Shown: piece by piece, positions 45,201 through 54,217 of the stretch
Numbering within the stretch: position 1 is the first letter of the stretch
Layout: each line of letters starts with the position of its first letter
Assembly: GCF_964204645.1 (NCBI RefSeq)
Contig: NC_134033.1
Span: 3,655,631-3,719,630, forward strand
DNA from: Tubulanus polymorphus
Taxonomy: Eukaryota; Nemertea; Palaeonemertea; Tubulaniformes; Tubulanidae
Direction of reading: 5' to 3'
Length of the DNA stretch: 64,000 nt
Position numbers and translations under genes: made by a program
The notes under the pieces: model-generated
What the model was told of the DNA's origin: nothing
Seen by the model: the letters and a program-made list of their open reading frames with translations, nothing else
Database searches by the model: none

Positions 45201-48200
45201 GATATTTGTATTGTGAACTTACTAGTGTATTTTGTAGTTCTATGACTGATAATTGTGAATCAGTAGATTGTGATCTTTGCTGCTGTTGGTCCTGACAGCA
45301 GACGGCAGTTTCGTGGAGAGAACGGAAATCTACTCGTTCGTCATTCTGCGTGAGTAACACTAAATCTAGGAGAGGAAAGTATCAACTAATCTCAAACATA
45401 TCGATTCGACGAATCTACGCGGTTCGATTCTATTCCCGTAAATTCAACGACGGAATCAATTTTTCGCTTACCCGTATTTTCCCGCGACGCGTACGATGAT
45501 TTCGACTCGGACCAGTCGATACCGGCGCACTCCGGTGGCAGCGACGCCAACTCGGTGCGTCGGTTTTGTTTCAGTAATAGGCGGTCGGCGTACGATATGT
45601 TCGGATTGTGAAATACTATTTCGTCGTCGCGTCGACGTCTCGGCGAGGATGACGTCTGCTCGGTGTTACAACCTTCGTCTATACTCACTACTACAACGAA
45701 TAGTTCCGCAAACGTTTAACCCTTTCGGTGCATCTACATCACAGTGCGATGTATAAATCGGTGGATTTGGCTAGTACACCGCTAGTACATTATGGTGTAT
45801 TGGTTTAATAAGTAATCCTAAATAAGTTCCTACCAATAGCAACGGCTAATTCAATTTTTTGCAACCGAAATATATGGCCCGAGTAAAAGTGCTAATATGG
45901 TGCAGCACGCCATACAGAGGTATTTATTGTTTAGCAGAAGACTGTCTGCTTTCATTATAAGTAGCCACTGAAGTAGCCATGTCTATAGATCAAATCACAA
46001 ACAGGCAATTTGATGTCATAGGGGGATTTAAAAGGAAGTAGCCATGTTTATAGATCAAATCACAAGCAGGCAATTCGATGATGTCATAGGGGTAATCAAT
46101 AGAAGTGGCCATGTCTATAGATCAAATCACAAACAGGCAATTTGATGATGTCATAGGGAGATTTAAAAGGAAGTAGCCATGTCTATAGATCAAATCGAAA
46201 ACAGGCAATTCGATGATGTCATAGGAGGATTTACAGGAAACAGCCATATTCAGTTTTAACAACTCACCGGGTGATTTAACAGGTGAAGCGACTCGGCGGT
46301 GAGGGGGGACAGTCCGTTGATCTTGTTTTCGACCCGCCCCGCGCCATTCGGCGATGGCGCGTTGAAAATCAGCGGCGCTTTCCTGTTCGTTATAACCGGG
46401 TCCGTCCCACAACGACCCACCGGTAAAACCATTCTATAGAAAAACACAAAAAATTTACACATTCGTAATAGACATTCTTCAACTTATCTATGAAAAGTAT
46501 CTAAATCTTAGATCTCAGAATTCATTGGATCGCCTTTGAAACTGATGTATGCAATTGAGTTCTGGGGCCAGTATCACGAAAAAGTTCAACTCAAATTTTT
46601 GATTAAATTTCTATTTGGTTGAATCACATTGTCACCTACAAATTGAATTAAAACGATTTTAGGATAAGCTTAAACCATTTTATGAAATTGAAGCCCGCCG
46701 TGAATTAAGTACGGTAAGCATAATTATGCTGATTTTCAAGGCCGAATCTACAATGGGTTTAAGTAAAGACTGGCAACACAAAAGAGGCGTATGTAAATGG
46801 CTGAAGTCAATCGCTGGGGCTGGATTTACAAACTGGCTTAAAATCTAACCTGGGGTTCATTCAATTGACTCGAGCTAGTAGTTTATTCGATGGTCTTACT
46901 TCAACCTAATACCGGTAGTCATCAATAAATATTCAGTTATTTATTCATTCTTAGCGTGCAGGGATTTCCTATATTTTTGTTACAACATGGACTCAGAGTG
47001 TCTCAGTAATGGTTATTGTGAAGACAATATTTACCTGTTGAGTTTCAATTGAAGTTTGTTGTTTATTGTTAGACGTCTGCTGATGATTAGATTGCTTCTG
47101 CTGCTGCTGCGTCGATGGAGGGTAAACTCTCTGACTATTGTACTCGATGTGTAACTGAACGTCGGAACATTTCACAGCTGTCAAATCAGAATTGCCATCA
47201 TCGCCACTGCGGTGGTTGCCATTTTCTGCTGAGGACCGAGGCGTTTTAACGCGAGGTCCATTTGCCTGTAAACAGATACAATAGACTGGTTACGATGCTA
47301 TTAATTAAATCAACTACTGCAGCTATAAAGGATTCTGCTTGTGGCAAGTGAGGATCCACCAGGTGTCGCTAGTGTGCAATAGGGCATCAACTACTGTGGC
47401 AGTAGAGGATACCACTTGTGGCAAGTGAGGATCCACCAGGTGTCGCTAGTGTGCAGTGGGACATCAATTACTGTGACAGTAGAGGATTGCACTTATGGCA
47501 AGTGAGGATCCACCAGGTGTTGCTAGTGTGCAGTGGGACATCAATTACTGTGACAGTAGAAGATTCCACTTGTGGCAAGTGAGGATCCATCAGGTGTCGC
47601 TAGTGTGCAGTGGGACATCAATTACTGTGACAGTAGAGGATACCACTTGCGGCAAGTGAGGATCCACCAGGTGTCGCTAGTGTGCAGTGGGACATCAATT
47701 ACTGTGACAGTAGAGGATACCACTTGCGGCAAGTGAGGATCCACCAGGTGTCGCTAGTGTGGAGTAGGACATCAACTACTGTGACAGTAGAGGATTCCAC
47801 TTGTGGCAAGTGAGGATCCATCAGGTGTCGCTAGTGTGCAGTGGGACATCAATTACTGTGACAGTAGAGGATACCACTTGTGGCAAGTAAGGATCCACCA
47901 GGTGTCGCTAGTGTGCAGTAGGACATCAACTACTGCAGCAATAAATTTCATTTGTGGCAAGTGAGGATCGAAAAAAACCTATTTGCCCCGAGCAACTTTA
48001 AGTCATGGCATTTGGTGGTAGGTAAGCTAATTTACATGCAAGAATTGAGGCACTTACATGGAGCGGAATGGACCGATGCTTACGCAGCGCCCCCTTCAGG
48101 TGAAACGAAGCGAAACATGCGCTGCAATATTCTTCGGAACATTCTTGACAAACCTGAAAACAGAGGAAAAAATTTCGGGAATTTTCCGTAACGAAAACTT

Positions 48201-49212
48201 TTACGCCGAATAAAGGTAGAATCATTCCCTGAACTTACCACCGCTGCCCCCTTGCGCTCGCACTGCCCACATTTTGGGCCCTTGATTTTATTTTTCGGAG
48301 GCGAAGGGTCCATTTGGGCGATGTGGGCGAACGTGCCCGGCTGGGCCGGCGCTGTCTTCTTCAGCGGTTTCACTACAATGAAAATACGAATCAAGATCAG
48401 ATAATTGTTTTATTCTCAAAAACTGAAGTGTAGGTAGATTTTCCTTCCTAGGTTCCTTTTCCTCATTTCAGTCACCGAAATATGAATTAAGGGCAAGTAA
48501 TTTAGAATTTCTCCAAAAGATTTAAAGTAAATTTCTAAATCTAACACCCAACTCACCATTTTTTTCATCCTTCAAGATCTTTATTTTTACCGCTTTATTA
48601 GACTGAAATCAAATTAACAAAAAAAATAGAGAAAATAGAAATATTTATCCGAAAAAAAAATCCAAAAAAAACTGACAAAACATCATACAAACATTTAAAG
48701 AAAAAATGCACAAAATTTCGGCTTTTAACGAGGTGGTTTAGAATTCACAACAAGGAGAACACCGACCTTTTTCTCTTTGTTCAGGACATTTTTCGGATGG
48801 TTCGCCAGAGGACCCGGTTTTCCCGCCGACCAAAACATGCCGCCTTGTTTCCTGAATTCGAGAAAAGGAAAAAGATTTTAAATGTTTTCGATAATTTTCT
48901 TTTTGTGCGATCGAACTGATCCCGATTCCGACTTACTCCCGTTCCTCTTTTTCACGAGTCATGGCGATCTTCAATTCCATCAGCCGTTGCTCCAAGCGGT
49001 TCGTGTCGTCCTCCAGTTTCGCCGTTTCGCTTTTAGAATGGCGCACATTTCTAGAAAAAAAAAAAAGGAAAAACAATTCATACCGAATGCAAAAAATAAA
49101 TCTCCAAATTTCGCAAATTCGAAAATAACGTTTTATTCGCAAACACTTACTGGACTTTAAGTTTCATGGAGAAATCTTCTTTACGCGTTGAAAAATTGTT
49201 GAACCCAGACAT
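39263..49212 (-). CDS. ZBBX: ZBBX homologue (B-box zinc finger protein of ciliated cells)
   Basis: Eighteen exons join in frame: 49212-49151, 49050-48937, 48851-48767, 48602-48557, 48372-48239, 48153-48058, 47265-47035, 46433-46268, 45690-45472, 45365-45223, 44653-44571, 44114-43758, 43372-43161, 42300-42090, 41726-41518, 40807-40670, 40034-39887 and 39329-39263. The product is about 906 residues. Family marks are a short coiled coil ending in MTREKEERE (residues 21-58), the FWSAGKPG...NKEK block, and a B-box at about 137-174 ([32 protein letters not shown]). The [14 protein letters not shown] segment follows in exon 8. The remainder is disordered, rich in Ser, Arg and Gln, including SRPQSRAN repeats in exon 12, and ends acidic. 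Vertebrate ZBBX is expressed mainly in multiciliated cells; its biochemical role is not settled. Most sites are standard; the exon 3 donor (GTCGGT) is weak and exon 9 has a TAGTAG acceptor. Most introns contain tandem repeats. Confidence 0.9.
39549..39657. repeat. near-perfect 109-base palindrome
   Basis: GGTTTTATAGACCGGTATTA and TAATGCCAGTCTGTAAAACC form the outer arms. GGGCTAACTCAATT/AATTGAGTTAGCCC forms the inner arms around a loop of about six bases. A hairpin-type MITE in intron 17 of the ZBBX homologue. Confidence 0.75.
40071..40548 (+). repeat. 109-bp tandem repeat, about 4.4 copies
   Basis: Unit contains GACATTTTATCAGCACACTT and CACACTTCACATGTGTTCAG. In intron 16 of the ZBBX homologue. 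The same unit is found in opposite orientation in intron 3 of the S-formylglutathione hydrolase gene. Confidence 0.92.
41869..42005 (-). repeat. single 109-bp repeat unit
   Basis: Matches the unit of the arrays at 40071-40548 (opposite orientation) and 33585-34066. In intron 14 of the ZBBX homologue. Confidence 0.7.
42355..43015 (+). repeat. 56-bp tandem repeat, about 12 copies
   Basis: Unit about CAGTAAGACCCTCAGTAACA + TCTTTCATATTTCTGCTCAAATTAATCAGTAATCAA. Each copy brings a GTAAGA donor-like word on the plus strand, the strand not transcribed here. In intron 13 of the ZBBX homologue. Confidence 0.92.
44185..44480 (+). repeat. ~80-bp repeat with GATGATGTCATAGGGGGATT
   Basis: Four diverged copies in intron 11 of the ZBBX homologue. 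Related units at 45965-46255 (intron 8) and 12380-12430. Confidence 0.75.
44750..45205 (+). repeat. ~78-bp tandem repeat CTAGCGACACCTGGTGGATC
   Basis: Five to six copies with ACTAGCGACACCTGGTGGAT followed by CTCACTTGCAACAAGTGAAA. In intron 10 of the ZBBX homologue. The array at 47330-47965 is the same repeat in the opposite orientation. Confidence 0.9.
45965..46255 (+). repeat. ~62-bp tandem repeat, about 4.5 copies
   Basis: Unit contains CCATGTCTATAGATCAAATC and GATGATGTCATAGGGGGATT. In intron 8 of the ZBBX homologue, directly beside exon 8. Confidence 0.88.
46562..46694. mobile_element. palindromic MITE (GGTTTCAC family)
   Basis: Diverged member with GGGGCCAGTATCACGAAAAA at one end and ATTTTATGAAATTGAAGCCC at the other. 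In intron 7 of the ZBBX homologue. Confidence 0.45.
47330..47965 (-). repeat. ~78-bp tandem repeat, about 8 copies, inverted relative to 44750-45205
   Basis: Unit on the plus strand: AAGTGAGGATCCACCAGGTG + TCGCTAGTGTGCAGTGGGACATCAA. In intron 6 of the ZBBX homologue. It is the reverse complement of the unit in intron 10. Confidence 0.92.
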
Positions 49213-49539
49213 AATTTTGTTCTTCCTAAAAAAGGAATTTTTCAGAAAATAATAAAATTGATCAGAAAAACTATTCAGAACCTAGTTTCGGTTACCCTCC
49301 TAAAAATCCTCTACACCTACGATATACAAGTGAATTACGGTATACAATCCGCGATTCCGATGTACCCTATTACGCATGCTCGTACTTTGAATGCAAAATG
49401 GCGGCTTTTTCAATTGGATTCAGGGTCTAGAGGGTCCAGAGGTTAGGGTCCGGGGGGTTAGGGTCCAGAGGGTCCGAAGAGATAGGATTAGGGTAAGGTG
49501 AGGTACTATATCTTGTTAAAACATTCGGTTGGTTTTCAG

Positions 49540-49615
49540 CGAGCTCGGTGATCTAGTGGGACGACGCTGCGCTAGTTATTTACTGGCCCGGGTTTCGAGT
49601 CTCGCTCTATCTGCT
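49540..49615 (+). repeat. tRNA-like SINE head
   Basis: GCTCGGTGATCTAGTGGGAC contains an A-box-like TGATCTAGTGG. About 45 bases on comes CGGGTTTCGAGTCTCGCT, a B-box-like stretch. The spacing fits a tRNA-derived RNA polymerase III promoter. Confidence 0.45.
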
Positions 49616-51405
49616 CTATTTTCTCTAACTCTGTTCTCCACACTTTCCTTGAATTTTCGCGCACCTCAGTGCGCATGCGCGGCGGAAATCAGCCAATCAG
49701 CGACGATGTACGGTAAAATAGGCGGAAATAAACATTCTGCCTCTGCTATATACCGTAAAATATTCATCAACATGCTTCTTAAAATCTCCGAAGAAATCTT
49801 TGAATCTGGTAATTTTTTCCCCCAAAAAAAATTTCACTTAGGCCTACCCTGGTTTATTTGTCTAAATTCGAAACAATGCGACTTATTTTTAGACAAATAT
49901 GAAATAGTTTTCGTATATGGACGGGTTTTTGCCAGACTAACTGACAGATTTTTATGACATTTTTGATTAGGATGAATTTCAGACTTTTTCGCAGATTTAT
50001 ACAGAAATCAACCGATCCAAAATGGCAATCTAAAATCTTACTTAGTTTCTCTAATAACTGGATACAAGTCTACGGCGCGTATCCTAGAGATTTTTGGCGA
50101 AATTCGACATTTTGGGCGGTTGTCAACCCAAACAAATCAAAATATTTATTTCCGGGTTCCGAAGACCGGGAGGTGCTGCCGCCTACCGTGACAAATACAA
50201 ATGCAAATAATCTTTATTGAACCGAGCAATACAAGATCGCCGGGCCTTCGGAATGATGACATTGTGATCATAGAGTAAGAAATTTCAAAAATTATCTAAT
50301 TTATTGATAATAAGACACGCATTTAGCCACCACCTGTTCAATAAGCTTTCGGTGGTGAGTAGAGTTTCATGTCCGGGTTCAAGTATCAGCAAGCCACGCG
50401 GGAGCCAGTCTCGGAGACTCCCCAGAGCGGAACCGGGTACATGGACGATCAGATGCCTCACCATTCGCTATTGATCATATTGGTGGCCCTAAAATAGATT
50501 TTAAATGACAACATAAACCGTGTCTTTGGGCCTCAGGTGGTGGATGCTTTGACTTTCTCTTTTATTTTCTGCCAATCTTAAATTTCTTTTTTTCACGCGC
50601 ATGTAACATCAAATCTTTATAGACAAACAGTTAAAGAATTGTGAAAAAAAATTAGAAAAAATGCTGTCAAAGCACACAGCTATTCCATTAAGAATCGTGT
50701 CCGTTGTGTTGTTGACCATGACTTACTGAAGCACAACGGTATTTATTTTCGCACACGACAATTTAGTTCAAATACGAGAAAAAAACCTTTCATGATACAG
50801 GTTAAAACATGATGCATACGTCTTTTTTTGAGATAGAAAAATCTGCTGATGAGTTTTTAACTTAGTTTAATGCTCTCATTGCAAAATTTGCTGCTTCTCC
50901 TCATCGCCATGATCAGTCGTGACCAAGCAGGCAATGTCCGATGTACGACGTCGGATTTTGGTAACGTCACGACATTATCAAAAAGTGCCGAATTGTCCCG
51001 TCGTAAGTGACGCAAGACCGACGTCACGACATTGAAAATTATTTTTCAACATCTTTCTGCATACCCGGTAACTTCTGCACCGTAATTTCAGTTAACGTTG
51101 AGTCTTGAGTTGTGTCGTAATCAATGAATCAACCAAAATCCGGAAAAGAAATAACTCTGACCCATTTCGGGGACCGCGCGGTAAAATCAGTCCGAGGTAA
51201 ACGAACTCCGAGTGATTGCGGATCGAAAATTACGTCAGGAGACGAGAATACTTTTTCGAACAAAGATCGAGTAAGGCGAGGTTTCTCTTCAGAAAGGTAT
51301 CATACGTTTAATGAACGTCCAAGGAAAACGTAAAGAATAAATTATTGTTCTGTTATTTTGGTCGAGTCATAAACCAGAGTTCCCGCTGTAAGCCTTTTTG
51401 ACCAG

Positions 51406-51546
51406 GTTCCAGTTTCACGAAAAAGTTAAACTCAAATTCAAATTTTTGTTGTAATTGCCATTGGTTACTTCATGTTTTCAATGAGGACAATAATTCAAAC
51501 TTAACCATTTTAAGCTTAAACTTGTTCATGAAACCGAATCCAGGCC
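51406..51546. mobile_element. palindromic MITE (GGTTTCAC family)
   Basis: CAGTTTCACGAAAAAGTTAA and AACTTGTTCATGAAACCG form the inverted ends around the shared core TTCATGTTTTCAATGAGGAC. Confidence 0.65.
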
Positions 51547-52347
51547 CCGATATATATAGTTTGTCCGTAAAGTTAATGATTCTGGAAAGGACTAACTCGC
51601 TCCCGACTAAAGGCCATCGCTGATCCATACGTAGTCCGTTACATTCCAAGTCCAAAATTGGTCCGAGTTCAAAATCTTAAGACTGGTTTTAAGTTGTTAC
51701 GGAACAAAGATGGCAAGAATAAGTCTTGAAAAGTCTTTAAATCGTCTTAAACTACTCGACTGCGTAGTTGGACCAAGGGGCCAGTAATTCAAAGGTTGGT
51801 TACGTCTTGGTGTAATCATTTGACAAGCGTTGACTTGAGGTGAAATAAAATGATTAGGTAATCACTTTGGCATTCATCCAATGTTTAACCTAAACGAACT
51901 CCCGAGCTCCTGGACAATTTCAGTATAGCCATGAATTTATCTACTATGTCATGAGGGCGGATCCAGGAATTTTGAATAACGGCCGAAAAAATCCGGGGCC
52001 TAGTCGTACACGTGTACTTGGTACATGAACGCGACACCTTTTTGGGCCCCAGAGGAAATTGTTTAAAAGTAGATTATTTTTAATAAGAGGGGTTGCGCAC
52101 AGGAGGAATAGAAATTGACCATTTTCTAAGCATCTAGAGTGATTCTAGAACAAAATTACCGGCAAGAATTTGCCACTGTATGTAAGTGTTTACTTTCATA
52201 AGCCAGGTTGTGAATATGTTATCTAACTGATTCTATCGTTTGTATCGTTTTCTCTTCTCATTCTAGCGAGTGCGGCATCGATGATCGGTCACCAGGGGGC
52301 GCCACGTTATCCAGATGGTTTTAGTGATTAAGACATCCGATAACTGG

Positions 52348-53298
52348 TTATTTGTTCGTATTTCTACAGCGGATTTTCATACAGAAATATTCACGAATTT
52401 CTCGTCCTAATAAAAGATATACGTAAAAATTTACCAAATAATTACAAACTTGAAACTGAGCAAAAATGTCATACAAAAAATCTGTCTGTTCCGGTGAGAT
52501 CGGTAAAAATATGGTAATAGTGGATGGAAGTGTAAATATTGCGAATGCGAGTGAAACTGTTACAAGCATTATTGTCGTACGTTTTGATTTTGTCGTTTTC
52601 TGATCGGACGAAACCAGTTTTGAACCTCTGAATAACTGAATTATTATAACAGAATTTGATGTCATGATAAAAGTCAATGGTACAAGATAAGAGTGAATGA
52701 CAAATATGGTGAAATATCTTATTTGGTCAAATAATTCATAGTAACACCCGAAAGACTGGTCGGTAAAATGTATCGACAAAGCCGGTGATAGATATATCAG
52801 CAGTATATTTACTGCAGTAATTATCAATATAACAAATCTAGCGAATCTCGGTGTACATATCAAACGAGATGTGAACGGGAAGAGCACAACTGCCGCGCGT
52901 TCTAGAGATATCGCTACTATCAACCACGAACTATTGCTTATCGCAAGCCCCATTACAAATTCATAGATTTGACAACTGATCGATGAATTCATGATGAATG
53001 TAGGACCGACGTTTGGATGTAACAGAACAAACTGTAAAACAGGCATAAGTGTACAATTGGTACAGTACATGGAATCACTGAGAGACAAAACGATCAGATA
53101 GTTAGCGTAAGATAAACTGCGGAATCTGCGACTTATCATTATCAGGAAAGTAGCCGAATTGCCGAACGCTCCGAAAAAGAAGAAAATAGGCAGAGTGACC
53201 AATGACACTGTACGGTAGCTTCCATACCTGTTCACCACAGACATGAGGATGATGTAACTGTCATATGTTCGACCGATATGTATGCCAGTTGTATTCAT
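52348..53298 (-). CDS. rhodopsin-class G-protein-coupled receptor, intronless
   Basis: The 316-residue frame has an N-glycosylation site at residue 2 and seven hydrophobic segments. Seen: GAFGNSATF in segment 1 (Asn47), LSLSD in segment 2 (Asp75), Cys109 before segment 3 for the extracellular disulphide with a cysteine in loop 2 (SFGCYYE), ERA in place of DRY at 133-135, and NFYVY in place of NPxxY near 290. After segment 7 comes a short tail. The overall pattern is that of peptide receptors related to the FMRFamide/thyrotropin-releasing-hormone-type group, which is greatly expanded in spiralians. The ligand cannot be told. A TATATAA box lies about 105 bases upstream of the start (53399-53408, minus), so promoter, start and stop are all present. 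The departures from DRY and NPxxY may mean altered signalling. Confidence 0.85.
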   Translation of the reverse strand: MNTTGIHIGRTYDSYIILMSVVNRYGSYRTVSLVTLPIFFFFGAFGNSATFLIMISRRFRSLSYANYLIVLSLSDSMYCTNCTLMPVLQFVLLHPNVGPTFIMNSSISCQIYEFVMGLAISNSSWLIVAISLERAAVVLFPFTSRLICTPRFARFVILIITAVNILLIYLSPALSIHFTDQSFGCYYELFDQIRYFTIFVIHSYLVPLTFIMTSNSVIIIQLFRGSKLVSSDQKTTKSKRTTIMLVTVSLAFAIFTLPSTITIFLPISPEQTDFLYDIFAQFQVCNYLVNFYVYLLLGREIREYFCMKIRCRNTNK

Positions 53299-53398
53299 GA
53301 TTCATGAGGCTCAAAATCTAAGTCGGTCTGTCCGGGTGTACGGAGAGTATTAATGTGTTCACTAGAACATCTTTTCGCATATTGGAAGATTAATTCAA

Positions 53399-53408
53399 CT
53401 TTATTATA
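53399..53408 (-). promoter_or_regulatory. TATA box of the GPCR gene
   Basis: TTTATATAAT on the minus strand, about 105 bases before the start codon; transcription would begin near 53370. Confidence 0.4.
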
Positions 53409-54217
53409 TAAAAGTAAATCGCTAGGGTCTTTATTACAGCTGCAACTCATTCGTTGAGATTTATTGTTAACAGCAAACGGAAAATCAATATCAGAAATTT
53501 AACACAATTTACTCAGTTTCAGTGAGAATTGATTATCATTTGAAATATAAACGAAACTGATTAATCAATTTTCACTGAATCTGAGTAAATTGTGTTATAT
53601 GTAAATATCCATTGTACAAGAATTCAGCGTAAATCGCGAAATATCTCATCAAGATATATATTCTTTGTGAAGAGGTTAACCGATATTAATAACAGACCAT
53701 GAGCTTTCAAAGAACTTGTTTCACTGTCCGGGGAGCGACGCTGTAACACCTACGTACCCGACGACAAGCTTGGCTTTAGACGATTCCCAACAACAGTGAG
53801 CAAACAACAATAGAAATATATTATTCATTAGATATGACATACACCGCAGGCTAGATCTAGGGCTCTTCAAACGTATCGGAAAACATAAACTTTACTTTCA
53901 TACTCTATTAAACCATACAATCTAAAAAATTGGAAAAGATTACATGAATTGAAGAAAAAATTGAAAAAAGTTTTTGAAGCAATTTTTAGGGCACTTGAAG
54001 ATTCTAGGGGGAATTTTCCTCAGATGTTTCCTCAAAGGAAAATCTTTACAACGAAAAAAGGAATAAGAAAATGATTATAGAAAATTCTGCGAACAAAGGC
54101 GTCAATAAACTTTCAAATTAGTTTTCCTGTTCTAACTGGCTCCTGTGGATAAAGTTCCTTAGTTGTGAGTTAGATTTTACAATAATCTGAATCAGTTCCT
54201 TTTCTCAAAACCCCGAA
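53409..54217. other. intergenic with an imperfect palindrome
   Basis: Arms at 53503-53541 and 53562-53599 (ACACAATTTACTCAGTTTCA / TGAATCTGAGTAAATTGTGT) are inverted copies. No gene seen. Confidence 0.5.

Larger units (their letters stand above)
49213..52340. other. intergenic, no supported gene
   Basis: Holds the 5' flank of the ZBBX homologue, a tRNA-like SINE head (49540-49615) and a GGTTTCAC-family MITE (51406-51546). The reading frames at 49529-49957, 49954-50220 and 51124-51333 have no recognisable domain and are not supported as genes. A GGGTCCAGAGG repeat lies at 49425-49475. Confidence 0.45.

Noticed and set aside
49529-50220. Two consecutive frames of 142 and 88 codons
   Set aside because: No domain or signal; the first overlaps a tRNA-like SINE head; composition is that of the intergenic DNA.
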